A stretch of DNA of 33,528 nucleotides from an uncultured Eubacteriaceae bacterium (GCA_947630385.1 CANRHG010000002.1:1-33528), one strand, 5' to 3'. Positions 20,992 to 30,352 are shown, counted from the first letter of the stretch. Translations and numbers: made by a program. The notes: generated from the letters alone by a model not told the origin.

Positions 20992-21754
20992 ATGTAAGAT
21001 TTCAAAAAGTTTAAGCATGACGATGGGGATCTTCCTGTCTTTTACGCTTTATCTGATCATCGTCATCTTCTTAAGTCTATTAACTACGTATATCAATCCG
21101 TCTGGGGAAGCCTACAACTCGGCTTTTGGAATCGCCCAGTTTATCGGCATTACCCTGTACTGGATTTTGATCAATTATTTTTTCTTTAGCGCAAAAGGGG
21201 AGACCTCGCCAAAATGCACCATTTTGTACATCGTTTTAAACTCGCTTCCGATTTTTATCTTCACGGTGGCGACGATCGTACTGACGATGTATTATCCGAG
21301 TACGGATTTTTTCGTCTCCTGGAACCTATTGACCTGGATCGTGGGACCGACGCTTTTTTGGTATATCCCCTATTCTTATCTGTATATCGCCTTTCAGGCG
21401 TACCTTACGGTACCGATGTTTATCGCTTTCGCCTTCGTCTATCAGACGGTCATTCAGGTCATGGGGATCGTTTTGGGACTGGCACGGCGCTCGTACGCGA
21501 GTGAAAAGCTAAAAAAGAAAGCCAAAAAAGAGCCGAAACGCCGCATCCACACCCGCAGGACGGCCCGGAGTTTTGATGAAGTCGTCGCGGACGAGCCGGA
21601 AGAAGAAAAAATCATCTATACGGAATCTTTTGAGATCATCAAAGAGCAGGATCTGGTCCAAAACGATCTACCGACGGAAGTCATCAACCGCGAGATCGAC
21701 CGGATCGCTTCGCCCGAGTCCGACGAACTTACGCCAAAGGACGGGGATGCTTAA
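20978..21754 (+). CDS. Uncharacterised multi-pass membrane protein with cytosolic basic/acidic tail
   Basis: 258 aa; several hydrophobic helices then KKKAKKEPKRRIHTRRTARSF and an acidic tail; overlaps the parB stop by 14 nt. Confidence 0.8.
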   Translation: MKFYECKISKSLSMTMGIFLSFTLYLIIVIFLSLLTTYINPSGEAYNSAFGIAQFIGITLYWILINYFFFSAKGETSPKCTILYIVLNSLPIFIFTVATIVLTMYYPSTDFFVSWNLLTWIVGPTLFWYIPYSYLYIAFQAYLTVPMFIAFAFVYQTVIQVMGIVLGLARRSYASEKLKKKAKKEPKRRIHTRRTARSFDEVVADEPEEEKIIYTESFEIIKEQDLVQNDLPTEVINREIDRIASPESDELTPKDGDA

Positions 21755-22328
21755 TTTTTTTATCGGCCTGATCACGGCGCTGCTCGTCCTATACTACGTT
21801 TTTGACGGCTACAGTAAAGGCGCATTGTATATGCTTATCTATATGGTGCGCCTTTTTGGGTCTTTTTTTATCACCCGTTTTATCTGCGATCGACTTTCGG
21901 CGTATTTGATGGACGTCTCGTCCATCCGTTCGGCGATCTACTCTTTTGCCGCCCACAACATGCAGGCCCTGTTAAAAGTTCCGGGGATCTCCTTTTTATT
22001 CTCGGGAAGGACCCTGACCGAAGCGGTGGAGCCGGTAGCGCAGTGGATACTTTACATGCTGTGTTTTATCGTCGTCTTCGTTTTACTGATGCTGTTGTTT
22101 TCCTACCTGCTTAAAATCAGTAAAATCGTCAATAAGGTCCCGGTCCTGGGGTGTTTTAACCGGATCGTCGGCGGGGCCGAAGGGCTTATCTACGGGGTTT
22201 TATTTACGCTCCTACTTATCAACATGGCCGCGTTTGTGTTTTCGCTCTTTGGTGAGACGGGAGTCAGCCAGGCGCTGATGTCGTCCTGGCTTGTTAGGTT
22301 TTTTGAAACGGGGGGATCATGGATTTAG
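21747..22328 (+). CDS. CvpA family membrane protein
   Basis: MLNFFIGLITALLVLYYVFDGYSKGALYMLIYMVRLFGSF...LLKISKIVNKVPVLGCFNRIVGGAEGLIYG matches the CvpA pattern; start corrected from 21573 to 21747. Confidence 0.8.
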   Translation: MLNFFIGLITALLVLYYVFDGYSKGALYMLIYMVRLFGSFFITRFICDRLSAYLMDVSSIRSAIYSFAAHNMQALLKVPGISFLFSGRTLTEAVEPVAQWILYMLCFIVVFVLLMLLFSYLLKISKIVNKVPVLGCFNRIVGGAEGLIYGVLFTLLLINMAAFVFSLFGETGVSQALMSSWLVRFFETGGSWI

Positions 22329-22537
22329 AACTGGGACAGATCGTGCGGACAAAAAAGAAGCACCCCTGCGGAAACGATCTCTGGGAGATCGTCCGCGTAG
22401 GGGCGGACATCAAAGCGCGCTGCCTTGGGTGCGGCCACGTCGTGATGATGGGGCGCCCGAAGTTTGAAAAGCTGCTTCGTAAGATCAAAAGCCCGAAAGA
22501 TCTGGAAAAAATCGAAAAGTACAGGCAAAAAAAGTAG
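22319..22537 (+). CDS. DUF951 domain protein
   Basis: MDLELGQIVRTKKKHPCGNDLWEIVRVGADIKARCLGCGHVVMMGRPKFEKLLRKI. Confidence 0.9.
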   Translation: MDLELGQIVRTKKKHPCGNDLWEIVRVGADIKARCLGCGHVVMMGRPKFEKLLRKIKSPKDLEKIEKYRQKK

Positions 22538-22601
22538 AATTGTGTTAAAATAAAAAAATCCTTGCGTATTTCTACGCCAATGAAGTCCAGAAGGAGGAAA
22601 C

Positions 22602-22895
22602 ATGAGAAAATACGAAACGATCTTTGTTCTGCAGCCTCAGCTGACCGAAGAAGAAATCCAGGCCCAGATCGACCGGGTCAAGGAAATCATCGACAAAAAC
22701 GGAAAGGTTGAGAGCGTTGAGCAGTGGGGCCTTAAGACCCTCGCGTATAAAATCGCCAACACGTATACGGAAGGTTATTACGTTTTAGTCAACTTCGAAG
22801 CCGAACGTTCCGTTCTTGACGATTTGGAACACTATTATAAGATCACGGATGCCGTTATCCGTTCCATTATCGTAAGTAAAGAAAAGAAAAAATAG
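22602..22895 (+). CDS. rpsF: 30S ribosomal protein S6
   Basis: MRKYETIFVLQPQLTEEEIQAQIDRVKEIIDKNG...VESVEQWGLKTLAYKI; AGGAGGAAAC upstream. Confidence 0.95.
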   Translation: MRKYETIFVLQPQLTEEEIQAQIDRVKEIIDKNGKVESVEQWGLKTLAYKIANTYTEGYYVLVNFEAERSVLDDLEHYYKITDAVIRSIIVSKEKKK

Positions 22896-22904
22896 AGGTA
22901 AAAC

Positions 22905-23351
22905 ATGAATATTGTCGTATTGGTCGGACGCCTGGCACAGGATCCGGTCCTCAAGACGACGAACAACGGGCACAACGTCTGTACGTTTTCCGTAGCCGTT
23001 GACCGCCGCTTTAAGTCCCCGGGACAGCCGGACGTCGACTTCTTCAACGTCGTCGCCTGGAACCGGCAGGCCGAAGTGATTTGCCAGTACCTGACCAAGG
23101 GCCGCCAAATCGCGCTTTCGGGTCGTCTGCAGACGCGCTCGTACCAGGCCAAAGACGGAACGAACCGGTACGTGACCGAAGTCGTGCTGGACAGTTTTGA
23201 TTTTATCGGAAGCCGCAACGACAGCGGGTACAACGCACCGTACGACTCGTACCAGCAACCCCAACAACCAAAAGCGCCCGAAGCCTCGACACCCCTAGAA
23301 ATCGACGACGACTTTAGTTTACTGGCCGACGACGACGAGGTTCCATTTTAA
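22905..23351 (+). CDS. ssb: Single-stranded DNA-binding protein
   Basis: MNIVVLVGRLAQDPVLKTTNNGHNVCTFSVAVDRRF, C-terminal acidic tip DDDEVPF. Confidence 0.96.
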   Translation: MNIVVLVGRLAQDPVLKTTNNGHNVCTFSVAVDRRFKSPGQPDVDFFNVVAWNRQAEVICQYLTKGRQIALSGRLQTRSYQAKDGTNRYVTEVVLDSFDFIGSRNDSGYNAPYDSYQQPQQPKAPEASTPLEIDDDFSLLADDDEVPF

Positions 23352-23367
23352 AAACTAGGAGAGAGAA

Positions 23368-23604
23368 ATGCCAAAACCCTATAACAATAGAAGAAGAAAA
23401 AGAGTTTGTGAATTCTGCGAAAATCACATCGATGAGGTCGATTACAAAGACGTAGCGACCTTAAAACGCTACATTTCAGAACGTGGGAAAATTCTTCCAC
23501 GCCGGGCGACCGGAACGTGCGCAAAGCACCAGAGGAAAGTAACGCGTGCCATTAAAAGAGCGCGCAACATCGCCCTAATCCCATACACCCACAACCGCGT
23601 TTGA
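23368..23604 (+). CDS. rpsR: 30S ribosomal protein S18
   Basis: [67 protein letters not shown]. Confidence 0.96.
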   Translation: MPKPYNNRRRKRVCEFCENHIDEVDYKDVATLKRYISERGKILPRRATGTCAKHQRKVTRAIKRARNIALIPYTHNRV

Positions 23605-23629
23605 GCTCAGAGGAATCTGGGCTTTTTTT
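23604..23629 (+). terminator. Intrinsic terminator after rpsR
   Basis: AGCTCAGA ggaa TCTGGGCT then TTTTTT; touches the rpsR stop codon. Confidence 0.85.
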
Positions 23630-23800
23630 GTGCCTTTTTTGGCTAGGGGCCGGCGTGTCAAGTGGGAAATTCTAAACTGTGGTATTATAAAATAAAGCTT
23701 ACAATTTTTTCGATCAATTAACTGGGCCGTTTATCGGTCGTAGAAAGAAGTTCATCATTCATTTGGGCGGTATTCACCGCCGCTCCCGTAGGTATTAACA

Positions 23801-24100
23801 GTGAAAATAGAAATATACGAACAAGCCGGTTACTCGTCCGAAGCATCGGATTTCGATCTGCTTTTAGACTACGCCATCAAGCTACTCGAGCGCGACGGTA
23901 ATGAAGTGATACGCTACGAAAAGAACGTCGAGCCGGAAAAGTTTGAGTTTATAAAAGGATATAAACTTCCCGTGATCGTCGCGGACGGCGAGATACTCTG
24001 CGCGGGAAGCTACGATCTTCGTCTGATCACGCGAAACTGTCCGGGAGGATCCTGCCAAAACTGCCCTAGTAAAGGGATTTGTAACCATGAAACTGTTTAG
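23801..24100 (+). CDS. ArsD-like thioredoxin-fold protein with C-terminal Cys cluster
   Basis: 99 aa; KLLERDGNEVIRYEKNVEPEKFEFIKGYKLPVIVADGEILCAGSYD resembles the ArsD core; ends CPGGSCQNCPSKGIC. GTG start. Confidence 0.6.
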   Translation: MKIEIYEQAGYSSEASDFDLLLDYAIKLLERDGNEVIRYEKNVEPEKFEFIKGYKLPVIVADGEILCAGSYDLRLITRNCPGGSCQNCPSKGICNHETV

Positions 24101-25724
24101 CCCAAAACGCAAAAATCTTTTTAACGAAGAAGAAAAAAAGCCGGAAACCGGGACCGAACTGGCCGTCGTTCCAGGCGAAGAGGCGAAGTTTATATACGCT
24201 ACGGAAGAAACCGGTGAGATTCGACTTTCGGAAGAAAACGTAGAGCCCGCGGTAGAAAGCGTGGAAGAGGTTTTGTTGGAGACCCCCGAGATTTTGGAGG
24301 CCGAAGCGGAGACTGGAGAGCCTGAGAATTCCGAAAACGAGGCGCTTATCTTCGAGACAGAGCCCGTGTCGGCTATAGAGCCGGAAGACGAAGAGCTTCT
24401 CGCGGGGCAGGTCGAAGAAACCCCACAGCCACTGCCGGAAGCAGACGAAGAGCCGGTAATTTCCGAAGAAGAAGAGGCTCTCGAAGGCTTTTCGCTAAAG
24501 CGGCCGAACGAAGACTTTGAAGTATCCTCCGAGTCCGGTTTTATCGAACCTGCGCAACCGGAAAAGGAATTTACGCCCGAAGCCAAGACCAGGCCCAGGC
24601 GAAAACGCCGTAAAGAGCTCCTCGTCCGTCTTGGAGACGAGAAAGAGGAAGCGACCCAGGTCTTACAGAAGATCGATCTTAAGGACGAGATCCTTGAGCC
24701 GGTCCGAAGCATCGACAGCGAGACGATCGTCGTCAACGACGTCGACGAGATCCGTCTGGACATTCAAAAACGGGTCAAGCAGTCCAAGCGTATCCTAAGA
24801 AGAAGGGAAAAAAGCGGCCGGGAGATCATCGAGACCCGGACGCAGGAACTCACGCAAAACCTGGAGCTTCCCATCGAGAACGACAATGCGGTCTATTCAA
24901 ACGTACCGGATTACATCTTTGACGGGGGAATTACCCTCTACAATAGCCTGATCAGGCAGATGCAACAAAACGGAACGTTAAAAGTGGAGACGCTCATGAG
25001 CGTTCTGGGGGCCCTTGCCGGGTTTTCCACGCAAATGGCCGTACGGGAAAAGATGGTCAACCGCATGGGCATCGAAGAGGATCAGGTTTTTTCCATCATC
25101 AAGACCCAAAACGACGAACGCTACTTCTTTTCGGACACGATCGACCAACTTCTGCAAAAAGACAAACACTCGATCTGGTACATGTCGGCTTCCGCGACGA
25201 TGCGTCTTTCCGGGCGGGTGGAAAGCAGCATTGAAGAGATCATCCGTTATTCCGTAAGAAATCTCGGAAAAGAATCCTTTGGCGTTCCGAGACTGACCAA
25301 CCAGACGCGACCGTCGTACCTGCCGGAATATTTCGTCGAAAACATGTGGTACGGCCTACAGGAGGGCCTGGAGCGTTTTACGAACGACCCTCTGGAGTGG
25401 CCACAGATCTTCGGGATCGCGGTCCAGCGGGCCCTGCTTACGACGAAGGGGATCCTCGATTCGAACACCTCACTTCGGATCGTGCTCGAATGCGCGGTGC
25501 CGATGAGCATGATCGACCTCGTCCCGGTAAAGCCCGAAGTTTTGAGTCAACGGGAGATGGAAGACGTCATGATCGAACGCCTGCACAACGAGATCGAAGT
25601 GCTCCGGAACACGCTTTACATGGCCGGGGACGAAGAGCGCGAAGAGCTGCTACTCGAGTTGTCCCAAAAGACCGAACAGCTTTACGTTTTAATTGAAAAT
25701 AAGAGCAAACGCCTAAAAAAATGA
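24087..25724 (+). CDS. Uncharacterised protein: acidic low-complexity N-terminus plus about 300-aa C-terminal domain
   Basis: 545 aa ORF, overlaps the upstream gene by 14 nt, ends in a bidirectional terminator; no family recognised. Confidence 0.85.
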   Translation: MKLFSPKRKNLFNEEEKKPETGTELAVVPGEEAKFIYATEETGEIRLSEENVEPAVESVEEVLLETPEILEAEAETGEPENSENEALIFETEPVSAIEPEDEELLAGQVEETPQPLPEADEEPVISEEEEALEGFSLKRPNEDFEVSSESGFIEPAQPEKEFTPEAKTRPRRKRRKELLVRLGDEKEEATQVLQKIDLKDEILEPVRSIDSETIVVNDVDEIRLDIQKRVKQSKRILRRREKSGREIIETRTQELTQNLELPIENDNAVYSNVPDYIFDGGITLYNSLIRQMQQNGTLKVETLMSVLGALAGFSTQMAVREKMVNRMGIEEDQVFSIIKTQNDERYFFSDTIDQLLQKDKHSIWYMSASATMRLSGRVESSIEEIIRYSVRNLGKESFGVPRLTNQTRPSYLPEYFVENMWYGLQEGLERFTNDPLEWPQIFGIAVQRALLTTKGILDSNTSLRIVLECAVPMSMIDLVPVKPEVLSQREMEDVMIERLHNEIEVLRNTLYMAGDEEREELLLELSQKTEQLYVLIENKSKRLKK

Positions 25725-25748
25725 CCTGGAGAGGTTCCAGGTCATTTT
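25718..25748. terminator. Bidirectional intrinsic terminator
   Basis: 13-bp perfect stem AAAATGACCTGGA gaggt TCCAGGTCATTTT between convergent genes; contains or touches both stop codons. Confidence 0.9.
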
Positions 25749-26037
25749 AGTTTCTCGGAATAAAGCGTCCCGTATCTTCTTGAAGCGGGATCTCTTTGCA
25801 GCTGTAGTCTTCGATGCGGATCCAGCGGTCCTGTGAGTGAAGTTTACGCAGGAACTCCGCGACGTTTTTTGGAGAGCCCTGGACTTCACAGTCGACGTCG
25901 CCGTTTAAGAGGTTGCGTACCCAACCGGACAGGCCTAAATTTTGGGCCAGGTTCTGGGCGGTCCAGCGAAAACCGACGCCCTGGACCCTGCCTTTAAAGA
26001 CGACGTAATAACGTTTGGTTTCATTTTGATCTCTCAT
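25747..26037 (-). CDS. acyP: Acylphosphatase
   Basis: VVFKGRVQGVGFRWTAQNLAQNLGLSGWVRNLLNGDVDCEVQG. Confidence 0.93.
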   Translation of the reverse strand: MRDQNETKRYYVVFKGRVQGVGFRWTAQNLAQNLGLSGWVRNLLNGDVDCEVQGSPKNVAEFLRKLHSQDRWIRIEDYSCKEIPLQEDTGRFIPRN

Positions 26038-26878
26038 ATAACTCTCCCAGATCTTCGGGGGTAAAGGTGTATTTGCTGTTGCAGAACGCGCACCCGACTT
26101 CGACGTCCTGGCCTTCTTCTAACAGCTCTTCGATCCCCTCTTTTCCGATGGCTATGACCGCTTTGGCCATTTTTTCGGGCGAGCAGTCGCAGTGCCAGCG
26201 GATGTCTTCTTCCTTTAAAATCGTAACTTCAAAACCGGGCAAGATCTTGGAAATGATGAGCCGGTAGTCGGTTCCAAACTGTAGGTAAAGCTCGGCCGGT
26301 TCGGGGTGTCTGGCGAGGTCGCGCTCCAAGGCGTCGACCGTCTCGAGATCCGTATCGGGCATGAGTTGGATCAAAAAGCCACAGGCGGCTTTTACTTTAT
26401 CCCCTTCAAGTTCTACGCCGATGCCACAGGAGCTTGGGATCTGCTCGCTTTCGGCGAAGTACGAGGTGAGGGTCGCGGCGATCTCGCCCGAAAGCAGCGA
26501 CATCGTTCCGGTATAGGGCTCTCTTAAACCGATATCTTTGGTGATGGTCAAAAAGCCGGGACCGAGGAGTTCTTCGATCGTCGGGGCCGTTGCCGTGGCT
26601 TCGTGAAAATAACCTTTGATCTCCCCTTTTTTGTTGGCCATGGCCGTGATCCCTTTTCCCGGGCCCTGGGAGCGGACGACGAGGCTGACGATGTCGGTGT
26701 CGTTTTTCATCGTCGAGGATACCAGAGCGGTCGCGACGAGGAACTCGCATAGCGCCTGGGCCGCCGTTTCCTTGAGCCCGTGTAGGCGAAGCGCCTCGGC
26801 ACAGGTCTCGGTCAGGTTGCAAAACGTGATGGAAATCTGGTTGTCGGCTGCGGTAGCCGTAATTATTTTATCTGACAT
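26021..26878 (-). CDS. hslO: Redox-regulated chaperone Hsp33
   Basis: MSDKIITATAADNQISITFCNLTETCAEALRLHG; C-terminal HCDCSPEKM...VGCAFCNSKYTF zinc motif. Confidence 0.95.
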   Translation of the reverse strand: MSDKIITATAADNQISITFCNLTETCAEALRLHGLKETAAQALCEFLVATALVSSTMKNDTDIVSLVVRSQGPGKGITAMANKKGEIKGYFHEATATAPTIEELLGPGFLTITKDIGLREPYTGTMSLLSGEIAATLTSYFAESEQIPSSCGIGVELEGDKVKAACGFLIQLMPDTDLETVDALERDLARHPEPAELYLQFGTDYRLIISKILPGFEVTILKEEDIRWHCDCSPEKMAKAVIAIGKEGIEELLEEGQDVEVGCAFCNSKYTFTPEDLGELYERSK

Positions 26879-26931
26879 GGTTTTTTGTGATATAATTTCT
26901 AGGTTAAAAAACTTTTATTTGGAAGGCAATC

Positions 26932-27906
26932 GTGAATACCCGAGCAATTACTGAAGGAGCCATGATGGCCGCACTGACCGTAATCATTGCTCTATTGTCT
27001 TTTTATATACCCTTTCTTTCGGTACTGGTTTATTTTCTCATCGCCTTACCCACGGTTATCTTGTACCGCCGGTACGGTTTTGTCGCAGCTTTTTTAGAAA
27101 GTTTGACCGCTTCCCTTTTATTGCTCCTTTTCATGGACATTTTCAATTGCTTGATTTATGCGGTCAACATAATGCTTCCGGGACTGATGATCGGCAGCGT
27201 CTATAGAAGCCAGAAAGATGGGGTCGTGCGTTTTTGTACCGGATACGTCGCTTTTCTGGGATCGCTCGCCGCGGAAATGGCCATTTTCCAGTTTGTCACG
27301 GGCATTTCGATCACTCAGGACTTTTTAAACGAACTGGATACGTCGTTTGCGACGATGAAAAATCTGTACACCCAGACCGGGCTACTTCAGGAGAGTGGGA
27401 TGCAGAGCTTTAACCAGAACCTCGACGAGATGAAGGACCTGTACACGACGTTCTTTCCGGCGATCGTTTTGATCCTGCCTGCGGCTTTAAGTTACATCGA
27501 TCTTTTGATCTGTGACGGGCTGATGAAGCGCTTAAGGCTATCGTACGTACCGATGAAGCCCATCACGCAGTGGCAGCTTCCGCCGTACAGCCAGTACGTG
27601 CTCGCGCTCACCTATATCGTATCGGTTGCGCTGAGCCATCTCATTGCCGACCCCAGCGTTAAGATCTACGCGGAAACGGTCACTCTTCTCACCCTTACCG
27701 TCTTCTGGGTCTTGGGCCTTTCGTTTTACTACTGGCTGATCCAGGAGAAAACGGGCAAACCCAGGCGTTTTCTGCGTTTTTTGATCCTCTTCTTCAGTCT
27801 GTTCGTCCCGATTGGGGCTCCCATTTTGATCCTTACGGGGATCTTTGAGATGTTTTTTAATTTACGCAGATTTTTTACAAAAGATGAAAATGAAGGAAAA
27901 CGTTAA
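26932..27906 (+). CDS. DUF2232 (YybS-like) membrane protein
   Basis: 324 aa multi-TM, upstream of gdpP-rplI-dnaB as in many Bacillota; GTG start; TATAAT at 26895-26900 upstream. Confidence 0.85.
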   Translation: MNTRAITEGAMMAALTVIIALLSFYIPFLSVLVYFLIALPTVILYRRYGFVAAFLESLTASLLLLLFMDIFNCLIYAVNIMLPGLMIGSVYRSQKDGVVRFCTGYVAFLGSLAAEMAIFQFVTGISITQDFLNELDTSFATMKNLYTQTGLLQESGMQSFNQNLDEMKDLYTTFFPAIVLILPAALSYIDLLICDGLMKRLRLSYVPMKPITQWQLPPYSQYVLALTYIVSVALSHLIADPSVKIYAETVTLLTLTVFWVLGLSFYYWLIQEKTGKPRRFLRFLILFFSLFVPIGAPILILTGIFEMFFNLRRFFTKDENEGKR

Positions 27907-29884
27907 GTGGCCGAGCATCATCTTACTGATCGGACTGCTCGCTTTATCGATCGTACTTTTTTATTATAACAACTTCTGGGGGATCTTCGCCCTGATGGTT
28001 TCCCCCGTTTTGTTTTTATGCTCGATCACGGTCAACTACAAGACCAGGGGGGACGTCATCAACGGGATAAACCGCTTGTACGAGCAGTTTGACAGCCTAA
28101 ACCGGGAGCGTATGAACCAGCTTCCGGTGGCTTACGTGATCGTCGACAAAAACGGGACCATCGTCTGGAACAACGAGGCCTTTCACAAGAACTTTTACGG
28201 GACCAGAAGTTACGAGATCGTCGGGCGTAAGCTTGAAACCGAGATCAACCTGACCCTTGAAGAGTGCTTAAAATCACAGGACCTCGATTACTCGTTTGGC
28301 AACGTCAATTACGAGATCGTGACCCAACAGATCTCCGATTCCAGAGGGGACCTGTACATCATCAATTTCTTTGACGTGACGCTGCTCAAGCGCCAAAAAG
28401 AGATCTACAGCCGCTACGAGCCGATTTTTTGTTACATCATCCTCGACAACTACGACGAAGTCGTCGATTCGCTCGACAACCTGGAGCGGGCGACGTACTT
28501 AAGCCAGATCGACGTCTTGCTCAGCGACTGGGCCAAGCGAAAAGACGCCTTTATCATGCACTACGAAAACGACCGCTACCTGGTCATCTTCGAGCGTGAA
28601 AAACTCCAGGTCATCCTCGACGCGAATTTCAGGATCCTCGACGAGATCCGTGAAGTCGGGGGTTCGGGTAAATTTTCCCTCTCCATCGGTGTAGGCGTGT
28701 CGGACCGGCCCAGAACGATCAAGGAAGCCGACGATTTGTCCCACCAGGCCCTCGAGATCGCCCAGGCCCGCGGTGGGGACCAGGCGGTCGTCAAGGTCGA
28801 CGACGCCCTAAACTATTACGGGGGCAAGCACGAAGCGAGAGAAAAATCGAACAAGGTCCGTGCCCGTGTCAAGGCCAGAGCCTTGCACGATCTTATCAAA
28901 AACGCCGACAACGTCCTGATCATGGGGCATTCGAACCCTGATGCGGATTGTCTTGGCGCTGGAATAGGTATCATCGAAGCCGCGATGGATCAGGGAAAGA
29001 ACGCAAAGTACATTTTAAGCGGGCTCAATTACAACGTCGACGGGCTCAGCGAGTTTTTACGGCGTAAGGACTACCCGAACCCGTTTATCTCACCCGAGGA
29101 GGTCGACGGCTTTTTAAGGGACAATACGCTACTGGTGGTCGTAGATACCCAAAGCGCCGACTACGTCGATTACCCGCCGGCGCTCGAAGCGGTCGATAAG
29201 GTCGTCGTCATCGACCACCACCGAAGACCGGAAAACGCGGTAAAAAAACCCTTGCTCGAGTTCAACGAAGTCTACGCCTCTTCGGCGTGCGAGCTGGTCT
29301 CGGAGCTTCTTTCCTACTTTGACTCAAAGACCGTCTTAAGCCCGATCGGGGCGACGGCGCTGATGAGCGGGATGATAATGGACACGAAGATGTTCGTCAA
29401 CCGTACGGGGGTACGGACTTTTGAAGCGGCTTCCTTTCTAAAACGCAAGGGGGCCGACATGACACAGGCCAAAAACCTGTTAAAGGACGATTTTACGACT
29501 TATACGAGCAAGGTCAAAGCCGTACAGAGCGCCGAGCGCCCCTTCGACGGCGTGATCTTGTCGATGTATCAAGATAAAAGTGAATATGCTAAAATAGTAG
29601 CGTCGCAAGCTGCCGACGAAATGCTCAACATCAAAGGGATCGACGCGAGTTTTGTCGTACTCGAGAGCGCGGACGGCGTGAGCATTTCCGGGCGTAGCAA
29701 CGGGAGTTTCAACGTACAGTTGATCTTAGAAGCGCTCGGTGGCGGCGGACACTTTGCGATGGCGGGAGCCCAGCTCGGACAGATCCCACTCGAAAGGGGA
29801 AGAGAGCTGCTCCTGGGAGAAATCGAAAATTATTTGGCAGAAAGGAATTATAACCTTGAAGACAACGAAGATAATATTGCTTAA
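27884..29884 (+). CDS. gdpP: Cyclic-di-AMP phosphodiesterase GdpP (PAS, degenerate GGDEF, DHH/DHHA1)
   Basis: NVLIMGHSNPDADCLGAG, VVDTQ, VIDHHRR, GGGGHFAMAGA; two N-terminal TM segments; start revised to ATG 27884. Confidence 0.93.
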   Translation: MKMKENVKWPSIILLIGLLALSIVLFYYNNFWGIFALMVSPVLFLCSITVNYKTRGDVINGINRLYEQFDSLNRERMNQLPVAYVIVDKNGTIVWNNEAFHKNFYGTRSYEIVGRKLETEINLTLEECLKSQDLDYSFGNVNYEIVTQQISDSRGDLYIINFFDVTLLKRQKEIYSRYEPIFCYIILDNYDEVVDSLDNLERATYLSQIDVLLSDWAKRKDAFIMHYENDRYLVIFEREKLQVILDANFRILDEIREVGGSGKFSLSIGVGVSDRPRTIKEADDLSHQALEIAQARGGDQAVVKVDDALNYYGGKHEAREKSNKVRARVKARALHDLIKNADNVLIMGHSNPDADCLGAGIGIIEAAMDQGKNAKYILSGLNYNVDGLSEFLRRKDYPNPFISPEEVDGFLRDNTLLVVVDTQSADYVDYPPALEAVDKVVVIDHHRRPENAVKKPLLEFNEVYASSACELVSELLSYFDSKTVLSPIGATALMSGMIMDTKMFVNRTGVRTFEAASFLKRKGADMTQAKNLLKDDFTTYTSKVKAVQSAERPFDGVILSMYQDKSEYAKIVASQAADEMLNIKGIDASFVVLESADGVSISGRSNGSFNVQLILEALGGGGHFAMAGAQLGQIPLERGRELLLGEIENYLAERNYNLEDNEDNIA

Positions 29885-30308
29885 GGACATACCCAACCTT
29901 GGGGTCGTCGGCGACGTCGTCGACGTAAAACCCGGCTACGCGAACAACTACCTGCTTAAGGAAGGCCGTGCCATCCGCGGGACCGAAGAAAACCTGGCCC
30001 GTATCGAAGAGATCCGGGAAGAACAGGCCAAGATCCGGGCGGAAAACGAACAGGCGGCACAGGCCCTGGCGGACGTCCTCAACGAAACGCAGCTTGAACT
30101 CAAAGCAAAGGCCGGTGAGGGCGGTAAGCTCTTCGGGAGCGTGACCGTACGCGACATCATCGATGCACTGCAACAGCAGGGGATCAACGTCGATAAACGT
30201 AAGATCCTTTTAGAAGAGCCCATCCGTGAACTCGGTGAAAAAGAGATCACCGTTCGTACGTTCCCGGAGATCGAAGCTCAGTTAAAAGTAAATGTCGTCC
30301 CAGAATAA
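29856..30308 (+). CDS. rplI: 50S ribosomal protein L9
   Basis: KIILLKDIPNLGVVGDVVDVKPGYANNYLLKEGRAI; TTG start 29856 with AAAGGA upstream; ORF track start 29739 is too early. Confidence 0.94.
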   Translation: MKTTKIILLKDIPNLGVVGDVVDVKPGYANNYLLKEGRAIRGTEENLARIEEIREEQAKIRAENEQAAQALADVLNETQLELKAKAGEGGKLFGSVTVRDIIDALQQQGINVDKRKILLEEPIRELGEKEITVRTFPEIEAQLKVNVVPE

Positions 30309-30333
30309 GCGTCTATCATAGGCGCTCTTTTTT
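30307..30333 (+). terminator. Intrinsic terminator after rplI
   Basis: AGCGTCTA tca TAGGCGCT then CTTTTTTT; overlaps the rplI stop. Confidence 0.75.
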
Positions 30334-30352
30334 TCGTTAGAAAGGATAATCG

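Noticed and set aside
23882-24763. 293-aa minus-strand ORF opposite the acidic protein
   Set aside because: Ser-rich product is the antisense of Glu-rich codons (gaa/gag to ttc/ctc with frame shift); typical shadow ORF.
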